A stretch of 64,000 nucleotides of DNA from Dendronalium phyllosphericum CENA369 (GCF_016056275.1 NZ_JAECZA010000002.1:60163-124162); one strand, 5' to 3'. Numbered from the stretch's first letter, positions 36,645 through 46,685 are shown. Notes: generated by a model from the sequence alone, not told the origin. Program-made: numbers and translations.

Positions 36645-38764
36645 TGCCAACAAAAGTTATTGTCAATTCTGGTTTAATTACGATTAACGATGGTTCTTCA
36701 TTTTTAGTTACAGCTAGTGATGGTTCCATCGATGACAATCAAGCTCAAGGTTTTTTTGTCCGCGATACGCGCTTAATTTCTTACTATGAGATTTCTCTGA
36801 ATCGTTACCCACTTTCGTTGCTAGCTTCTAGTAACATCACACATCATAGTGCGCTTTACCAATTTACTAACCCGCAATTGACCACTGTCAAAGGCATTTT
36901 ACCTGATGGTAGTTTGCTTGTAACTATTCGGCGTGACATTGTTGGGGGAATGCACGAAGATATCGATATTACAAACTATCATTTAGAACCAGTTGAGTTT
37001 CAACTGATGCTGGCGATTCGTTCGGATTTTGCGGATATTTTTGAAGTAAAAGCCAAGAACATTGTGACGCGGGGAGAGACAGCAACAATATGGAAAGATG
37101 GCATACTTTCGACTGAATACCGAAATGGTTCTTTTCTACGAGGTATTGAAACTGAAACAGTCTGCACGATTTCAACAGCAAGGTATGCTAATGGTCGGCT
37201 AATGTTTGATGTAGCGATCGCTCCTAACGAAACATGGCATACCTGTATCAACTTTACAGCCAAAGCCAACGGACATGTTCTCAAACCTCAACAAACTTGC
37301 ACTGTGTCTCACAGCACAAAAGCCGGAAATATTAGGGACGAATTTCTGACTCATGCGACAAAGTTGCGATCGTCTAATGCTGAAATTCAAGGATTTTATC
37401 AGCAGGCGCTAATCGATATGGGGGCGCTGCGGATTGAAGTAAATGACAACGGCCAGCAATTTTGGATGCCTGCGGCTGGTATTCCTTGGTTTGTAGCTGT
37501 CTTTGGACGAGATGCAATTATTGCCAGCTTGCAAACGATGGCAGTTTATCACGATTTTGCTCGCGGTACGCTGATCAGACTAGCTCAACTACAAGCAACC
37601 GAGATAGACGACTGGCGCGATGCCCAACCAGGCAAGATGCTGCACGAACTGCGCCAAGACGAGCTAACTAAAATCAAGCAATTGCCTTACTATCCTTACT
37701 ATGGCACGGTAGATACAACCATTCTTTGGATTGTGACTTTAGCTGAAACTTATTCTTGGAACGCCGACAGCAGTATGCTGGATGAATGTCGAGCGCCATT
37801 AGAGAAAGCACTAACCTGGATTGATAAATACGGCGACTTTGATGGAGACGGGTTTGTAGAATATTTAACTCGTTCGTCCAAAGGATTAGACAATCAAGGC
37901 TGGAAAGATTCGGGTGACTCAATGGTTTATCCGAATGGCCAGTTAGTCGAACCGCCAATAGCTTTATGTGAGGTACAAGGGTACGTCTACGATGCTTGGC
38001 TAAAAGCAGCTTTAATTTATGATGTCTGGGGAGAAAAAGAGCGATCGCAAAAGCTCAGGCAAAAAGCCGAAGCACTTTATCAACGATTCAACGATTCCTT
38101 CTGGATGGAATCAGCAGGCTTTTACTGTCTTGGTTTAGATAAAAACAAACAGCAAATTCAATCGATTGCTTCCAATCCCGGACATCTTCTCTGGTCTGGT
38201 ATTGTACCCCAAGAACGAGCGCAAAAGCTGGTAGAGCGACTTTTCCAACCAGATATGTGGTGTGGTTGGGGTGTGCGGACTCTTAGCGCCCAAAATCCAG
38301 CTTATAACCCAATTAGTTATCAACGGGGAAGTGTTTGGCCGCACGACAACTCCATTATTGCCGCCGGATTAAAAAAATACGGCTACCACGCAGAAGCTAA
38401 CCGCATCGCTGAAGGTATTTTTGCTGCTGCTAGTTATTTTCAAGCTGGGCGGATGCCAGAATTGTTTGCTGGTATTGAACGCCAAGATAACAACTTTCCC
38501 GTACCTTACCCAGATGCTAATATTCCCCAAGCTTGGGCTGCTGGTTCGATTCTTTTACTCATGCGTACCATTTTGGGACTCGAAGCTGATGCACCACAGC
38601 GACATTTAAAAGTACAGCCCTCACTTCCAGAGTGTTTGCCAGATTTAGAATTGACAAATCTGAGTGTGGGAGATGCTACAGTTGCATTGCGCTTTTGGCG
38701 GGAAGGAAAACAAACTCTCTGGGAAATTACCGATAAAATAGGCGAATTGCAAGTTTCTGGATAG
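36644..38764 (+). CDS. Amylo-alpha-1,6-glucosidase (glycogen debranching type)
   Basis: The 706-residue protein has the N-terminal domain of bacterial debranching-type enzymes (QGFFVRDTRLISYYEISLN) and a C-terminal (alpha/alpha)6 barrel with WFVAVFGRDAIIASLQTM, DGDGFVEYLTRSSKGLDNQGWKDSGDSM and RGSVWPHDNSIIAAGL. It likely hydrolyses alpha-1,6 branches or related glucosides in the cytosol. The ATG at 36644 is used; a TTG one codon earlier is possible. The start overlaps the SDR stop by one base, so the genes are coupled. A CDF transporter and a glucoamylase follow. Confidence 0.9.
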   Translation: MPTKVIVNSGLITINDGSSFLVTASDGSIDDNQAQGFFVRDTRLISYYEISLNRYPLSLLASSNITHHSALYQFTNPQLTTVKGILPDGSLLVTIRRDIVGGMHEDIDITNYHLEPVEFQLMLAIRSDFADIFEVKAKNIVTRGETATIWKDGILSTEYRNGSFLRGIETETVCTISTARYANGRLMFDVAIAPNETWHTCINFTAKANGHVLKPQQTCTVSHSTKAGNIRDEFLTHATKLRSSNAEIQGFYQQALIDMGALRIEVNDNGQQFWMPAAGIPWFVAVFGRDAIIASLQTMAVYHDFARGTLIRLAQLQATEIDDWRDAQPGKMLHELRQDELTKIKQLPYYPYYGTVDTTILWIVTLAETYSWNADSSMLDECRAPLEKALTWIDKYGDFDGDGFVEYLTRSSKGLDNQGWKDSGDSMVYPNGQLVEPPIALCEVQGYVYDAWLKAALIYDVWGEKERSQKLRQKAEALYQRFNDSFWMESAGFYCLGLDKNKQQIQSIASNPGHLLWSGIVPQERAQKLVERLFQPDMWCGWGVRTLSAQNPAYNPISYQRGSVWPHDNSIIAAGLKKYGYHAEANRIAEGIFAAASYFQAGRMPELFAGIERQDNNFPVPYPDANIPQAWAAGSILLLMRTILGLEADAPQRHLKVQPSLPECLPDLELTNLSVGDATVALRFWREGKQTLWEITDKIGELQVSG

Positions 38765-38779
38765 CTAATATTTACATTC

Positions 38780-39706
38780 ATGGCAACTGATTCATCCAAA
38801 AAAACAATCTTTGCGGCGATGGGGGCTAACTTAGCGATCGCAGTTACTAAATTTATCGCCGCCGCCATTACTGGCAGTTCTGCCATGATATCTGAGGGGA
38901 TTCATTCAATTGTAGATACTGGCGACCAATTGTTATTGCTGCTGGGAATTCGCATGAGCCAAAGACCAGCAGATGATAGCCATCCCTTTGGTTACGGTCA
39001 AGAACTTTACTTCTGGACTTTAATCGTTGCTATCTTGATTTTTGCCATTGGTGGTGGCATGTCAATTTATGAGGGAATTATTCATTTAATTAACCCCAGT
39101 CCTTTAGAAAACCCAATGTGGAATTACATTGTTTTGGGTATAGCAATAATACTCGAAGGTTTTTCTTGGACTGTAGCTTTAAGAGAGTTTTTACCAACCA
39201 AAGGAAAGCAAAAATTTTGGCCAGCAATCAAAAACAGTAAAGACCCGACAGTATTCACCGTGTTATTTGAAGATACTGCGGCTATTTTAGGTTTACTCGT
39301 CGCCTTCCTCGGAATCTTTTTAGGACATTTATTTAACAATGTTTATTTTGATGGTATTGCCTCAATTCTGATTGGTGTTATTTTGGCTGTCGTTGCAGTA
39401 TTGTTAGCTAGGGAAAGTAAAGGATTATTAGTTGGTGAAAGTGCCAATCCTCAAACTATAGCCAATATTCGTTATTTATCAAAAACAGAACCAAGAGTGC
39501 AAGAAGTTATCCGCGTGCTCACAATGCAGCTTGCTCCTCAAGAAGTATTACTCAACTTAGAAATTCAATTTTCTAAAAATCTTACAGGTGAAGAAATAGC
39601 ATTAACTGTAGAAAGTTTAGAAGCAAAAATTCGCCAACAACATCCGGAAATCAAACAAATTTTTATTGAAGCTAAATCTTTAGCCGCCACTCACAAATTT
39701 CCTTAA
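38780..39706 (+). CDS. Cation diffusion facilitator family transporter
   Basis: The 308-residue protein has about six membrane helices in the first 215 residues and a cytoplasmic C-terminal domain. Metal-site motifs are HSIVDTGDQLLLLLG in helix 2 and FEDTAAILGLLVAF in helix 5, and RPADDSHPFGYGQELYFW follows the first. Helix 5 has ED in place of the common HD, so metal preference may differ from zinc. CDF proteins export Zn, Fe, Mn or Co by proton exchange. It sits between two carbohydrate genes with only 15 bases from the debranching gene, so it is probably cotranscribed. Confidence 0.9.
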   Translation: MATDSSKKTIFAAMGANLAIAVTKFIAAAITGSSAMISEGIHSIVDTGDQLLLLLGIRMSQRPADDSHPFGYGQELYFWTLIVAILIFAIGGGMSIYEGIIHLINPSPLENPMWNYIVLGIAIILEGFSWTVALREFLPTKGKQKFWPAIKNSKDPTVFTVLFEDTAAILGLLVAFLGIFLGHLFNNVYFDGIASILIGVILAVVAVLLARESKGLLVGESANPQTIANIRYLSKTEPRVQEVIRVLTMQLAPQEVLLNLEIQFSKNLTGEEIALTVESLEAKIRQQHPEIKQIFIEAKSLAATHKFP

Positions 39707-39781
39707 TCAATTCTTAATTAAGCTAAATATCAACTACACGATTATCAAAAAGCACTCAAAGGCGATCGCTACAATCAAACT

Positions 39782-42175
39782 ATGGTAAAAATTCTTGGTC
39801 AAGGACAGGCTTTTGGCTCACCCGGTATTACTCCTCGGTGGACTCATGCTAGTAAAGATGGAGTCGGAACAGCCTACTCTACCTCAAGTCGCGTTTGGTT
39901 TACTATCTGGAACGGGATTGTCACAGAAGTCTACTATCCGACAGTAGACAAACCTCAAATTCGGGATTTACAGTATCTAATTTCTGATGGGAAAAGCTTT
40001 TTTCACGAAGAGCAACGCCTCGAATCCAAAATGGAATTTATGTGGACTCATGGGTTAGGATACCGCATCACTAATTCCGACCCCCAAGGACGTTATGCTG
40101 TAATTAAAGAAGTAATTGCCGATCCGCATTTGTCCTGTATTTTACAACACACAAAATTAACAGGAGAGGACGAGTTTATTTCCCAACTCCAACTATACGC
40201 TTTGTGTGCGCCGCATTTAAATGTTGGAGGTGAAGGTAATAATGGTTACGCTGTAGAAGTTAGCGGATATCATATCCTAGCAGCCGAAAAAGAAGGAACA
40301 TGGCTGGCGTTAGGTGCAACAGTTCCCTTTAGCCGTCTTTCCTGTGGTTACGTCGGTAAAAGTGATGGTTGGACTGATTTAGCTGACAATTTCCAAATGG
40401 ATTGGGAGTTTGACAGTGCTTTGAATGGCAATGTGGCCTTGACTGGAAAACTAGATTTAGATGATAGTAATGAGTTCACTTTAGGGCTGGCATTTGGCAC
40501 AAACTTGCACAATGCAATTTCTACACTCTTTCAGTCGCTCAACGTTCCTTTTCAACAGCAGAAGCAACACTATATCGAACAGTGGAAGCGATCGCGCCAC
40601 GGCATCCACTCGTTAGAAGATGTTTCTTACGATGAAGGCAAGTTATATCACAACAGCATTAGTCTGCTTTTGGCCCATGAAGACAAAGCTTATCCAGGTG
40701 CTTTAATTGCATCCCTTGCCATTCCTTGGGGTGAAGCCAAGGACGACCAAGACGAAGGAGGATATCACCTTGTCTGGACGCGGGATCTGGTTAGCAGTGT
40801 TGCAGGTTTGGTCGCTGCTGGTGAAACTGATACAGCAATGCGATCGCTGATTTACCTAGCGACTAGCCAACAGGAAGACGGGGGTTTTGCCCAAAATTTT
40901 TGGGTTGATGGCGAACCTTACTGGAAAGGTATCCAGCTTGATGAGGTAGCGTTTCCCATTCTCCTAGCACGGCTATTGCATCAGAAAAATGCTTGCTCAA
41001 ACTTCGATGTCTATCCAATGGTTCTACGGGCGGCGGGTTATTTAATCCGATACGGCCCTGTTACACATCAAGAACGCTGGGAAGAAAACAGCGGTTATTC
41101 ACCATCAACACTGGCATCTAATATTGCCGCTCTCATTTGCGCTGCTCGATTTGCTTGCGAACGTGGGGATGAAGTAACAGCAAAGTTCATCCAAGAATAC
41201 GCCGATTTTTTGGAATCTCACATTGAAGCTTGGACGGTTACTACCGAAGGAACCTTAGTTCCTGGCATTAAACAGCATTATATTCGGATTACTCCGGCGA
41301 AGATTGATAATCCCCACCCCAATGAAAATCCTAACCAAGGAACTATTTTCATTAGCAGTCAGTCACCTGGTAAACCAGCAGAATTTCCTGCAAAGGAAAT
41401 TGTCGATGGCGGATTTCTGCAATTAGTGCGCTATGGAATTCGCAAACCTGATGACCCGATTATTGTTGATTCCGTCAAAGTAATCGATGCAGTTTTAAAA
41501 GTAGATACACCCGTTGGCCCTTGTTGGCATCGCTACAACCACGACGGCTACGGACAGCAAGAAGATGGCAGTCCTTATCTTAGTTGGGGCAAAGGACGTG
41601 CTTGGCCTCTCTTGGCTGGGGAACGAGGACATTACGAACTAGCTGCTGGTGGCGATGTCAAAACATATATTAAGGCGATGGAAGGATTTGCTTCACATAC
41701 TTGTTTGCTGCCAGAGCAAGTTTGGGATGAAGCAGATAGGCCTGATGTCCACATGTATTTAGGAAAACCCACAGGTTCTGCAATGCCTTTGATGTGGGCG
41801 CACGCAGAGTATATTAAGCTGCTACGGTCAAATCATGACGGTCGGGTGTTCGATTTTATTCCAGAGGTGGCAAATCGCTATTTAGGTGAAAGACAAGAGT
41901 GTAAATCAATAGAAATTTGGAAGTTTAACCGACAGATAAGCCAAGTCAAAAAAGGTCAGACATTGCGAATTCACGCTTTAGCAGCTTTTGAATTGCATTG
42001 GTCAGATGATAATTGGCAAAGCGTAAAAGATACGCCTTCTATTTCCACAAAGTTAGGCATAAACTTTGTAGATATCTCTATTTCTGAAAAGCAGCAACAG
42101 TCCATCAGCTTTACTTTTTTCTGGATTGAAAGCAGTAAATGGGAAGGACGCAATTATATGGTTACAGTTTTGTAA
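39782..42175 (+). CDS. Glucan 1,4-alpha-glucosidase (GH15 glucoamylase)
   Basis: The 797-residue cytosolic enzyme releases glucose from the non-reducing ends of alpha-glucans. An N-terminal beta-sandwich (about 1-270, with VWFTIWNGIVTEVYYPTVDKPQ) precedes the (alpha/alpha)6 barrel. The barrel shows YHLVWTRDLVSSVAGLVAAG, DGGFAQNFWVDGEPYWKGIQLDE and SYLSWGKGRAWPLLAGERGHYEL, which carries a catalytic Glu. No signal peptide is seen. It ends the cluster SDR, debranching enzyme, CDF and glucoamylase, all on the plus strand. Confidence 0.93.
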   Translation: MVKILGQGQAFGSPGITPRWTHASKDGVGTAYSTSSRVWFTIWNGIVTEVYYPTVDKPQIRDLQYLISDGKSFFHEEQRLESKMEFMWTHGLGYRITNSDPQGRYAVIKEVIADPHLSCILQHTKLTGEDEFISQLQLYALCAPHLNVGGEGNNGYAVEVSGYHILAAEKEGTWLALGATVPFSRLSCGYVGKSDGWTDLADNFQMDWEFDSALNGNVALTGKLDLDDSNEFTLGLAFGTNLHNAISTLFQSLNVPFQQQKQHYIEQWKRSRHGIHSLEDVSYDEGKLYHNSISLLLAHEDKAYPGALIASLAIPWGEAKDDQDEGGYHLVWTRDLVSSVAGLVAAGETDTAMRSLIYLATSQQEDGGFAQNFWVDGEPYWKGIQLDEVAFPILLARLLHQKNACSNFDVYPMVLRAAGYLIRYGPVTHQERWEENSGYSPSTLASNIAALICAARFACERGDEVTAKFIQEYADFLESHIEAWTVTTEGTLVPGIKQHYIRITPAKIDNPHPNENPNQGTIFISSQSPGKPAEFPAKEIVDGGFLQLVRYGIRKPDDPIIVDSVKVIDAVLKVDTPVGPCWHRYNHDGYGQQEDGSPYLSWGKGRAWPLLAGERGHYELAAGGDVKTYIKAMEGFASHTCLLPEQVWDEADRPDVHMYLGKPTGSAMPLMWAHAEYIKLLRSNHDGRVFDFIPEVANRYLGERQECKSIEIWKFNRQISQVKKGQTLRIHALAAFELHWSDDNWQSVKDTPSISTKLGINFVDISISEKQQQSISFTFFWIESSKWEGRNYMVTVL

Positions 42176-42182
42176 TTCGTGA

Positions 42183-42223
42183 GGCAGTCCGGTCTTGGGG
42201 TCTCCCCAAGTGGAGGAACTGCC
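42183..42223. repeat. 41-bp hairpin repeat, third copy
   Basis: It has ends GGCAGT and ACTGCC and a GGGGTCTCCCC centre, with length exactly 41 bases. Its outer 10 bases (GTGAGGCAGT with the flank) match the Uma2 insert, but the core differs. It is followed by several AATTCGTAAT units of the other dispersed family. Confidence 0.7.
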
Positions 42224-42313
42224 GAACCCGAAGGGTAATTCGTAATTCGTAATTCGTAATTTGTAGTTAAGAATGTTGACCAGAAAATACACGAACAAAA
42301 TCATCTCGCAAAT

Positions 42314-42931
42314 ATGCAACGCCAATTTTTCAGGTATAATGCGAAATCTTTTCCTAAATGTTACAGAGAGTTAGCTACTTCTAGCAGTATATTCCTGATT
42401 TTCACAGCCGCGATCGCTGGTTGTACAAATTCCTCGTTAGCTACGAAACAACAACCAGCAACTACACAACTTTTTAGCCCACAAACGCACCTCGCTTCTC
42501 AACCTCCACGTTGCCAAACTGCCCAATTATCGGTGAGTAAGGTGTCTACAAATGCTGGTGCGGGAAATGTCGCAGTTATTTATGCTTTTACGAATAAGGG
42601 ATCGTCGCCCTGCAACCTCTATGGTTATCCGGGATTTGCGTTGCTAGACTCCAAAGATCGACCTCTAAAAGGTGTAAAAGTTATTCGTTCTCAAGGTACA
42701 TATTTTTCAAAACAGCAGTCTCCAAGACAAGTAACTCTGGCCCCAAACGGCCAAGCTTCATTCGAGATTGCTTACAATCAAGTCAGAGATGTCGGTCAAT
42801 CTTGTCCAACATCTGAAAAAATTCAGATTACACCTCCAAACGCCTACCATCACTTTACATTGCCCGAACAAATTAACCCTTGTACAGGTCAAGTCAGAGT
42901 TACTTCAGTACAACCAGGCATTATTCAATAA
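42314..42931 (+). CDS. DUF4232 family exported lipoprotein
   Basis: The 205-residue protein has a long N-terminal region with a hydrophobic stretch (SSIFLIFTAAIAGC) ending in a lipobox-like AGC near residue 37, so it is probably a lipoprotein. The rest fits DUF4232: CQTAQLSVSKVS, VIYAFTNKGSSPCNLYGYPGFALLD, TLAPNGQASFEIAYNQV and a terminal CTGQVRVTSVQPG, with four Cys able to form two disulfides. The role is unknown. It stands alone after the glucan cluster. Confidence 0.82.
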   Translation: MQRQFFRYNAKSFPKCYRELATSSSIFLIFTAAIAGCTNSSLATKQQPATTQLFSPQTHLASQPPRCQTAQLSVSKVSTNAGAGNVAVIYAFTNKGSSPCNLYGYPGFALLDSKDRPLKGVKVIRSQGTYFSKQQSPRQVTLAPNGQASFEIAYNQVRDVGQSCPTSEKIQITPPNAYHHFTLPEQINPCTGQVRVTSVQPGIIQ

Positions 42932-43712
42932 TAGCGATCGCCCTAGATATTTTGTGAGAAATTTGGCTTTTAGTTTCAGTTTCTTTGCCTGACATTGATA
43001 AGCTAAAGCGCATTTTATTTTTAGAAATACTCATAGTGGTTGTTGACCGCTGACTATTGGCTGTCAACAGTCAACTTTAGTCTATGTGCAATTTCAAAGC
43101 GGAAGAGCTTATCCACAATTTATATCCTTCTAGAGGACGATAAGAAACTGTAGCAATATCGATACCATAAATTTTAAGTGCGGATTTCATCTTATCCAAA
43201 TTCAACTTTCTCTGCTGCTAGCATTATTAATTAAAGAGTTGAATTTGGATAGATTTATTTTACTCTATCGCGTAAATATTATCTTTACAACAGTGTCAGA
43301 TAAAGTCAGAGAACCGATCTAAAAGATGCTGAGTGGAATTAATTTTACTTTTTACTCAACAGTATTTGGGTAATTCTTAAAATCCCCCACTGTATTCGCT
43401 ACTCGCAATACAGTAGACATAAAAGTGAAAATCAATTCTGCATTGCCCGAAACCCTTAGTAGGGGCGAACGGTCGTTCGCCCTGACAGCATTTCACCTCC
43501 CCTTCGGGGCGGGAGTGGGGAGTAGGGAGTAGGGAGTAGGGGAAGAAATTAGCCCCGAAAAAGGTTAAAGCCTCGCCCGCAAGTGGCGCGAAAAATCCTT
43601 GTATTGCACAAGATAGGTTGAAACCCCGCCCCGAAGGGGACGGCTTAGTTTCCCTACTCCCCAATCCCTACTCCCTACTCCCTTTTATCAGATGTCTAGT
43701 GGTAGGAGGATA
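42932..43712. other. Gene-free region with G/C-rich inverted repeats
   Basis: The first part is AT-rich with no recognised feature. From 43465 to 43690 there is a patch of cyanobacterial repeat DNA: GGGCGAACGGTCGTTCGCCC (perfect palindrome near 43464-43483), CCCCTTCGGGGCGGG, tandem GGGAGTA units on one side and complementary TCCCTAC units on the other. The two sides could pair into a long hairpin. No gene was accepted here. Confidence 0.6.
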
Positions 43713-44429
43713 TCAACTTTCCCGATCGCGCCACAAAGCAATACCGCCTAATAAGCCAGTGACATTAGGAATAAGTTTCACATTTAAAGGTAGCTGGATA
43801 TTTACCTTTACGGCTTCACCACCACCAATGTAAAGGTAATCATAGTTGAATAGCTTTTGCAAAGATGCGATCGCTTTTTCTAAACGCCTATTCCACCTTT
43901 TTTCACCAATTTTTTCTAACTCTGCACGCTTGAGTTGTTCCTCATAAGTCTCACCTTTACGAAATGGATGATGTCCCATTTCCATATTTGGCACTAATTT
44001 ACCATCCACAAACAAAGCCGAACCAAATCCCGTACCCAAGGTAATTACTAGTTCTACACCCTTACCTGCGATCGCTCCAAATCCTTGCATATCTGCATCG
44101 TTAATTGCGCGTACAGGCTTTTTTAAACGGTTTGATAAGACTGTTTCTAAGTCAAACCCTATCCAATCTGGATGTAAGTTGACTGCTGTTTCTGTAACTC
44201 CGCAGCGCACAACACCAGGAAACCCCACTGAAACCCGATGAAACTCGCCTTGAGCTGCGGCTAAGACTGCAATTGCATTAATTACAACCTCTGGTTTAGC
44301 GGGTTGAGGTGTATCCACACGCGCTCTTTCCGTTAGAGGATTTCCTGTGATATCCAAAACCATAGCTTTGACACCACTACCGCCAATATCAACTGAGAGA
44401 GTGCGAATCGATCCATTTTCGTCAACCAT
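43713..44429 (-). CDS. ppgK: Polyphosphate glucokinase-like ROK kinase
   Basis: The 238-residue protein matches the polyphosphate-glucose phosphotransferase branch of the ROK family: LSVDIGGSGVKAMVLD (phosphate binding), VSVGFPGVVRCG, RAINDADMQGFGA with the catalytic Asp, LGTGFGSALFVDG and a terminal GGGEAVKVN...GGIALW segment. It probably phosphorylates glucose using polyphosphate or ATP in the cytosol. The ROK zinc motif is absent, as in this branch. It lies near the glucan-degrading genes, whose product is glucose. Confidence 0.88.
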   Translation of the reverse strand: MVDENGSIRTLSVDIGGSGVKAMVLDITGNPLTERARVDTPQPAKPEVVINAIAVLAAAQGEFHRVSVGFPGVVRCGVTETAVNLHPDWIGFDLETVLSNRLKKPVRAINDADMQGFGAIAGKGVELVITLGTGFGSALFVDGKLVPNMEMGHHPFRKGETYEEQLKRAELEKIGEKRWNRRLEKAIASLQKLFNYDYLYIGGGEAVKVNIQLPLNVKLIPNVTGLLGGIALWRDRES

Positions 44430-44594
44430 TGAGCTTTTTCCTTTTAACTGTTCCTAACTTGGCTATTATGCTGCGATTGTTGCCTGGCTTCGCTTTGAGG
44501 AGAAAGGGAATTAAACAAAGTTCTTCCTCTTTTCACTTTCATTAATACATTTTTCTGGATAATTAAGCATAATCGCCCGATCGCACCTTCACCA

Positions 44595-44786
44595 ATGTCT
44601 GCTTACCGAATTGCTGATTTGTTCGCTCAACGAGTAAAAGATATTGCGCCACTAACCCATGCCACAGAGTTAACTAAGATTATCGCTGTTAGCTTTGTCT
44701 GCGGTCTAGCCGATCCTAATCTCTTTCCTCACGCAGACTTAGCTGCTGCTAGTGAGGTTGCTACTGCGCTGAACAGCGTTGCATAA
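44595..44786 (+). CDS. Hypothetical small protein, 63 aa
   Basis: The frame starts MSAYRIADLFAQRVKDIAPLTH and ends SEVATALNSVA. It is helical and has normal codon use, but no clear ribosome-binding site and no recognised family. It could be a small conserved cyanobacterial gene or a chance frame. Confidence 0.4.
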   Translation: MSAYRIADLFAQRVKDIAPLTHATELTKIIAVSFVCGLADPNLFPHADLAAASEVATALNSVA

Positions 44787-45395
44787 TTGTGGGATGATTT
44801 TGGAATTTACATCAACCATAATCCCCGCTTCTCCGTGTCTCCGCGTCCCCGTGTCAGCCTCAATCATCCCCTTATTCAGCAACGCCCGCTGAACTACGGG
44901 CCAGCTGCACCGCTAGACGAGCAGACGATCTCTCGTTTGCAGGCTCAAGGCATTGCAGGCGATCGCATCTTCATTAAAGCAAATATGTTGCAGACAAAAT
45001 CCTGACTAAATATGGCTACTTTAATTTGAAGTATTTCAGTATTTATTCTAGTAAAATCTAAAGTTTTTATGAATCAAAAAGTCAAAATTTAAAAAATTTT
45101 GCATACAATGCTACAATCTACACGACTTAATTTAAGTATTAATTAAAATAAGCTTTCTAGCTGATTGTTGTTAAGCTTAGAGGTTGAAGCCTATACCCAA
45201 TAGACAATCTTTAAACTGTACAAACAAAATTGATGTTTTAATTTTTATATGCTTGATTTGTCAAGGCAAGAACGTAACGTTTGTATTTATCTTAACTTTG
45301 GTACAGGCGATCGCTACAGTAAATGGTAGTATCTATTGGGATTAAAAAAACACCTGACACTCTTAGACCGATTGCAAAAAATTTATAAATAGCTC
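44787..45395. other. Gene-free region before the glycosyltransferase
   Basis: The first 220 bases contain dispersed Pro/Arg/Ser-coding junk of the CTCCGCGTCCCCGTGTC type; a frame crossing it is not accepted as a gene. The rest is AT-rich promoter-like DNA. No hairpin of note was seen. Confidence 0.5.
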
Positions 45396-46685
45396 ATGCA
45401 CATTCTGATTTATTCCTACAACTATCATCCGGAGCCGATTGGAATAGCACCCCTGATGACCGAACTGGCAGAAGGACTGGTAGAGCGAGGTCATCAAGTG
45501 CGGGTGATTACAGGGATGCCTAACTATCCTCAACGCGAAATCTATCCTGGGTATCAGGGTAAGTGGTATGTTACAGAACAAAAAAAAGGCGTGACTGTTC
45601 AGCGCAGTTATTTACGGATAAAATCCAAACCCAATCTGATAGATCGGATTCTCTTAGAGTTAAGTTTTATCGTTACTAGCTTACCGCAAGCTTTCAGAGG
45701 CAAACGGCCAGATGTAATTCTTTTAACAGTGCCGCCATTAATGGTTGCGTTGCCAGCAGCTTTATTAGGGAGATTATACAACTGCCCAGTAGTGCTAAAT
45801 GTCCAAGATATTCTTCCAGAAGCAGCCGTGCGCGTCGGATTAATACGAAATAAATGGATGATTAAAGCTTGTGAAGCGCTAGAGAAATTTGCTTACCGAA
45901 ATGCACAAAACATCAGCGTCATTGCTGATGGTTTTTTTAAGAATTTGGTCAGTAAGGGTGTACCTGCGAGGAAAATCGTTTGCATTCCTAATTGGGTAGA
46001 TGTCAATTTTATTCGCCCCCTATCAAAACAGAAAAACTCTTGGAGAACTGCCCATCAACTTGATGGAAAATTTGTCGTAATGTACTCTGGCAACATCGCA
46101 CTAACGCAAGGTTTAGAGACAGTAGTCGCCGCAGCTGCTCGCTTGCGTCATATAAAAGAAATTGCCTTTGTCATCGCTGGCGAATCAACCGCTTTAGCAA
46201 GATTGCAGGAATATTGTCACTCTTGTGAGGCTGATAACGTTTTGCTACTACCATTGCAGCCACGAGAACAGCTACCGCAAATGTTAGCAGCTGCCGATGT
46301 GGGTTTAATTGTGCAAAAGCGTAATGTAATTTCCTTTAATATGCCTTCCAAAATACCGCTTTTGCTAGCAAGCGGTCGTCCCATAGTAGGTTCAGTACCC
46401 GCTAATGGTACTGCTGCCAAAGCAATTAGAGAAAGTGGCGGCGGTGTAATTGTTGAGCCAGAATCACCAGAGGCACTGGCAGGAGCAGTACTAGACTTAT
46501 ATAATAATTCCGCCTTGACAGCACAGCTCGGTTACAAAGGAAGACAGTTTGCCCTAGAGCGCTATTCTTTTGAGCAAGCAATTGAGCAGTACGAAGCGCT
46601 ATTCATAAATGCAGTTGCCAAAAGAACATTGATTATGGATAGCGCTCTAACATTAAATTCTAAAAAATCAGTTGTTGATATTTAA
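45396..46685 (+). CDS. WcaI-like family 4 glycosyltransferase
   Basis: The 429-residue GT-B fold enzyme is predicted to transfer a sugar from a nucleotide sugar in exopolysaccharide or cell-surface glycan synthesis. Signatures are MHILIYSYNYHPEPIGIAPLM at the N-terminus, ITGMPNYPQREIYPGYQGK, VVLNVQDILPEAAVRVG, VIADGFFKNLV and the C-terminal domain with VVMYSGNIALTQGLE, AAADVGLIVQKRNVISFNMPSK and GGGVIVEPESPEALA. This order follows the colanic acid WcaI type. It stands alone, so its polysaccharide target is unknown. Confidence 0.9.
   Translation: MHILIYSYNYHPEPIGIAPLMTELAEGLVERGHQVRVITGMPNYPQREIYPGYQGKWYVTEQKKGVTVQRSYLRIKSKPNLIDRILLELSFIVTSLPQAFRGKRPDVILLTVPPLMVALPAALLGRLYNCPVVLNVQDILPEAAVRVGLIRNKWMIKACEALEKFAYRNAQNISVIADGFFKNLVSKGVPARKIVCIPNWVDVNFIRPLSKQKNSWRTAHQLDGKFVVMYSGNIALTQGLETVVAAAARLRHIKEIAFVIAGESTALARLQEYCHSCEADNVLLLPLQPREQLPQMLAAADVGLIVQKRNVISFNMPSKIPLLLASGRPIVGSVPANGTAAKAIRESGGGVIVEPESPEALAGAVLDLYNNSALTAQLGYKGRQFALERYSFEQAIEQYEALFINAVAKRTLIMDSALTLNSKKSVVDI

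Noticed and set aside
43079..43192. Minus-strand frame of about 37 codons (MKSALKIYGIDIATVSYRP...)
   Set aside because: It has an ATG and plausible codons but is very short, with no ribosome-binding site or recognised family, so it was not called.
44787..45005. Frame of 72 codons after the 63-residue gene
   Set aside because: It starts at TTG and crosses low-complexity CTCCGCGTCCCCGTG repeat DNA found between genes; no family features.
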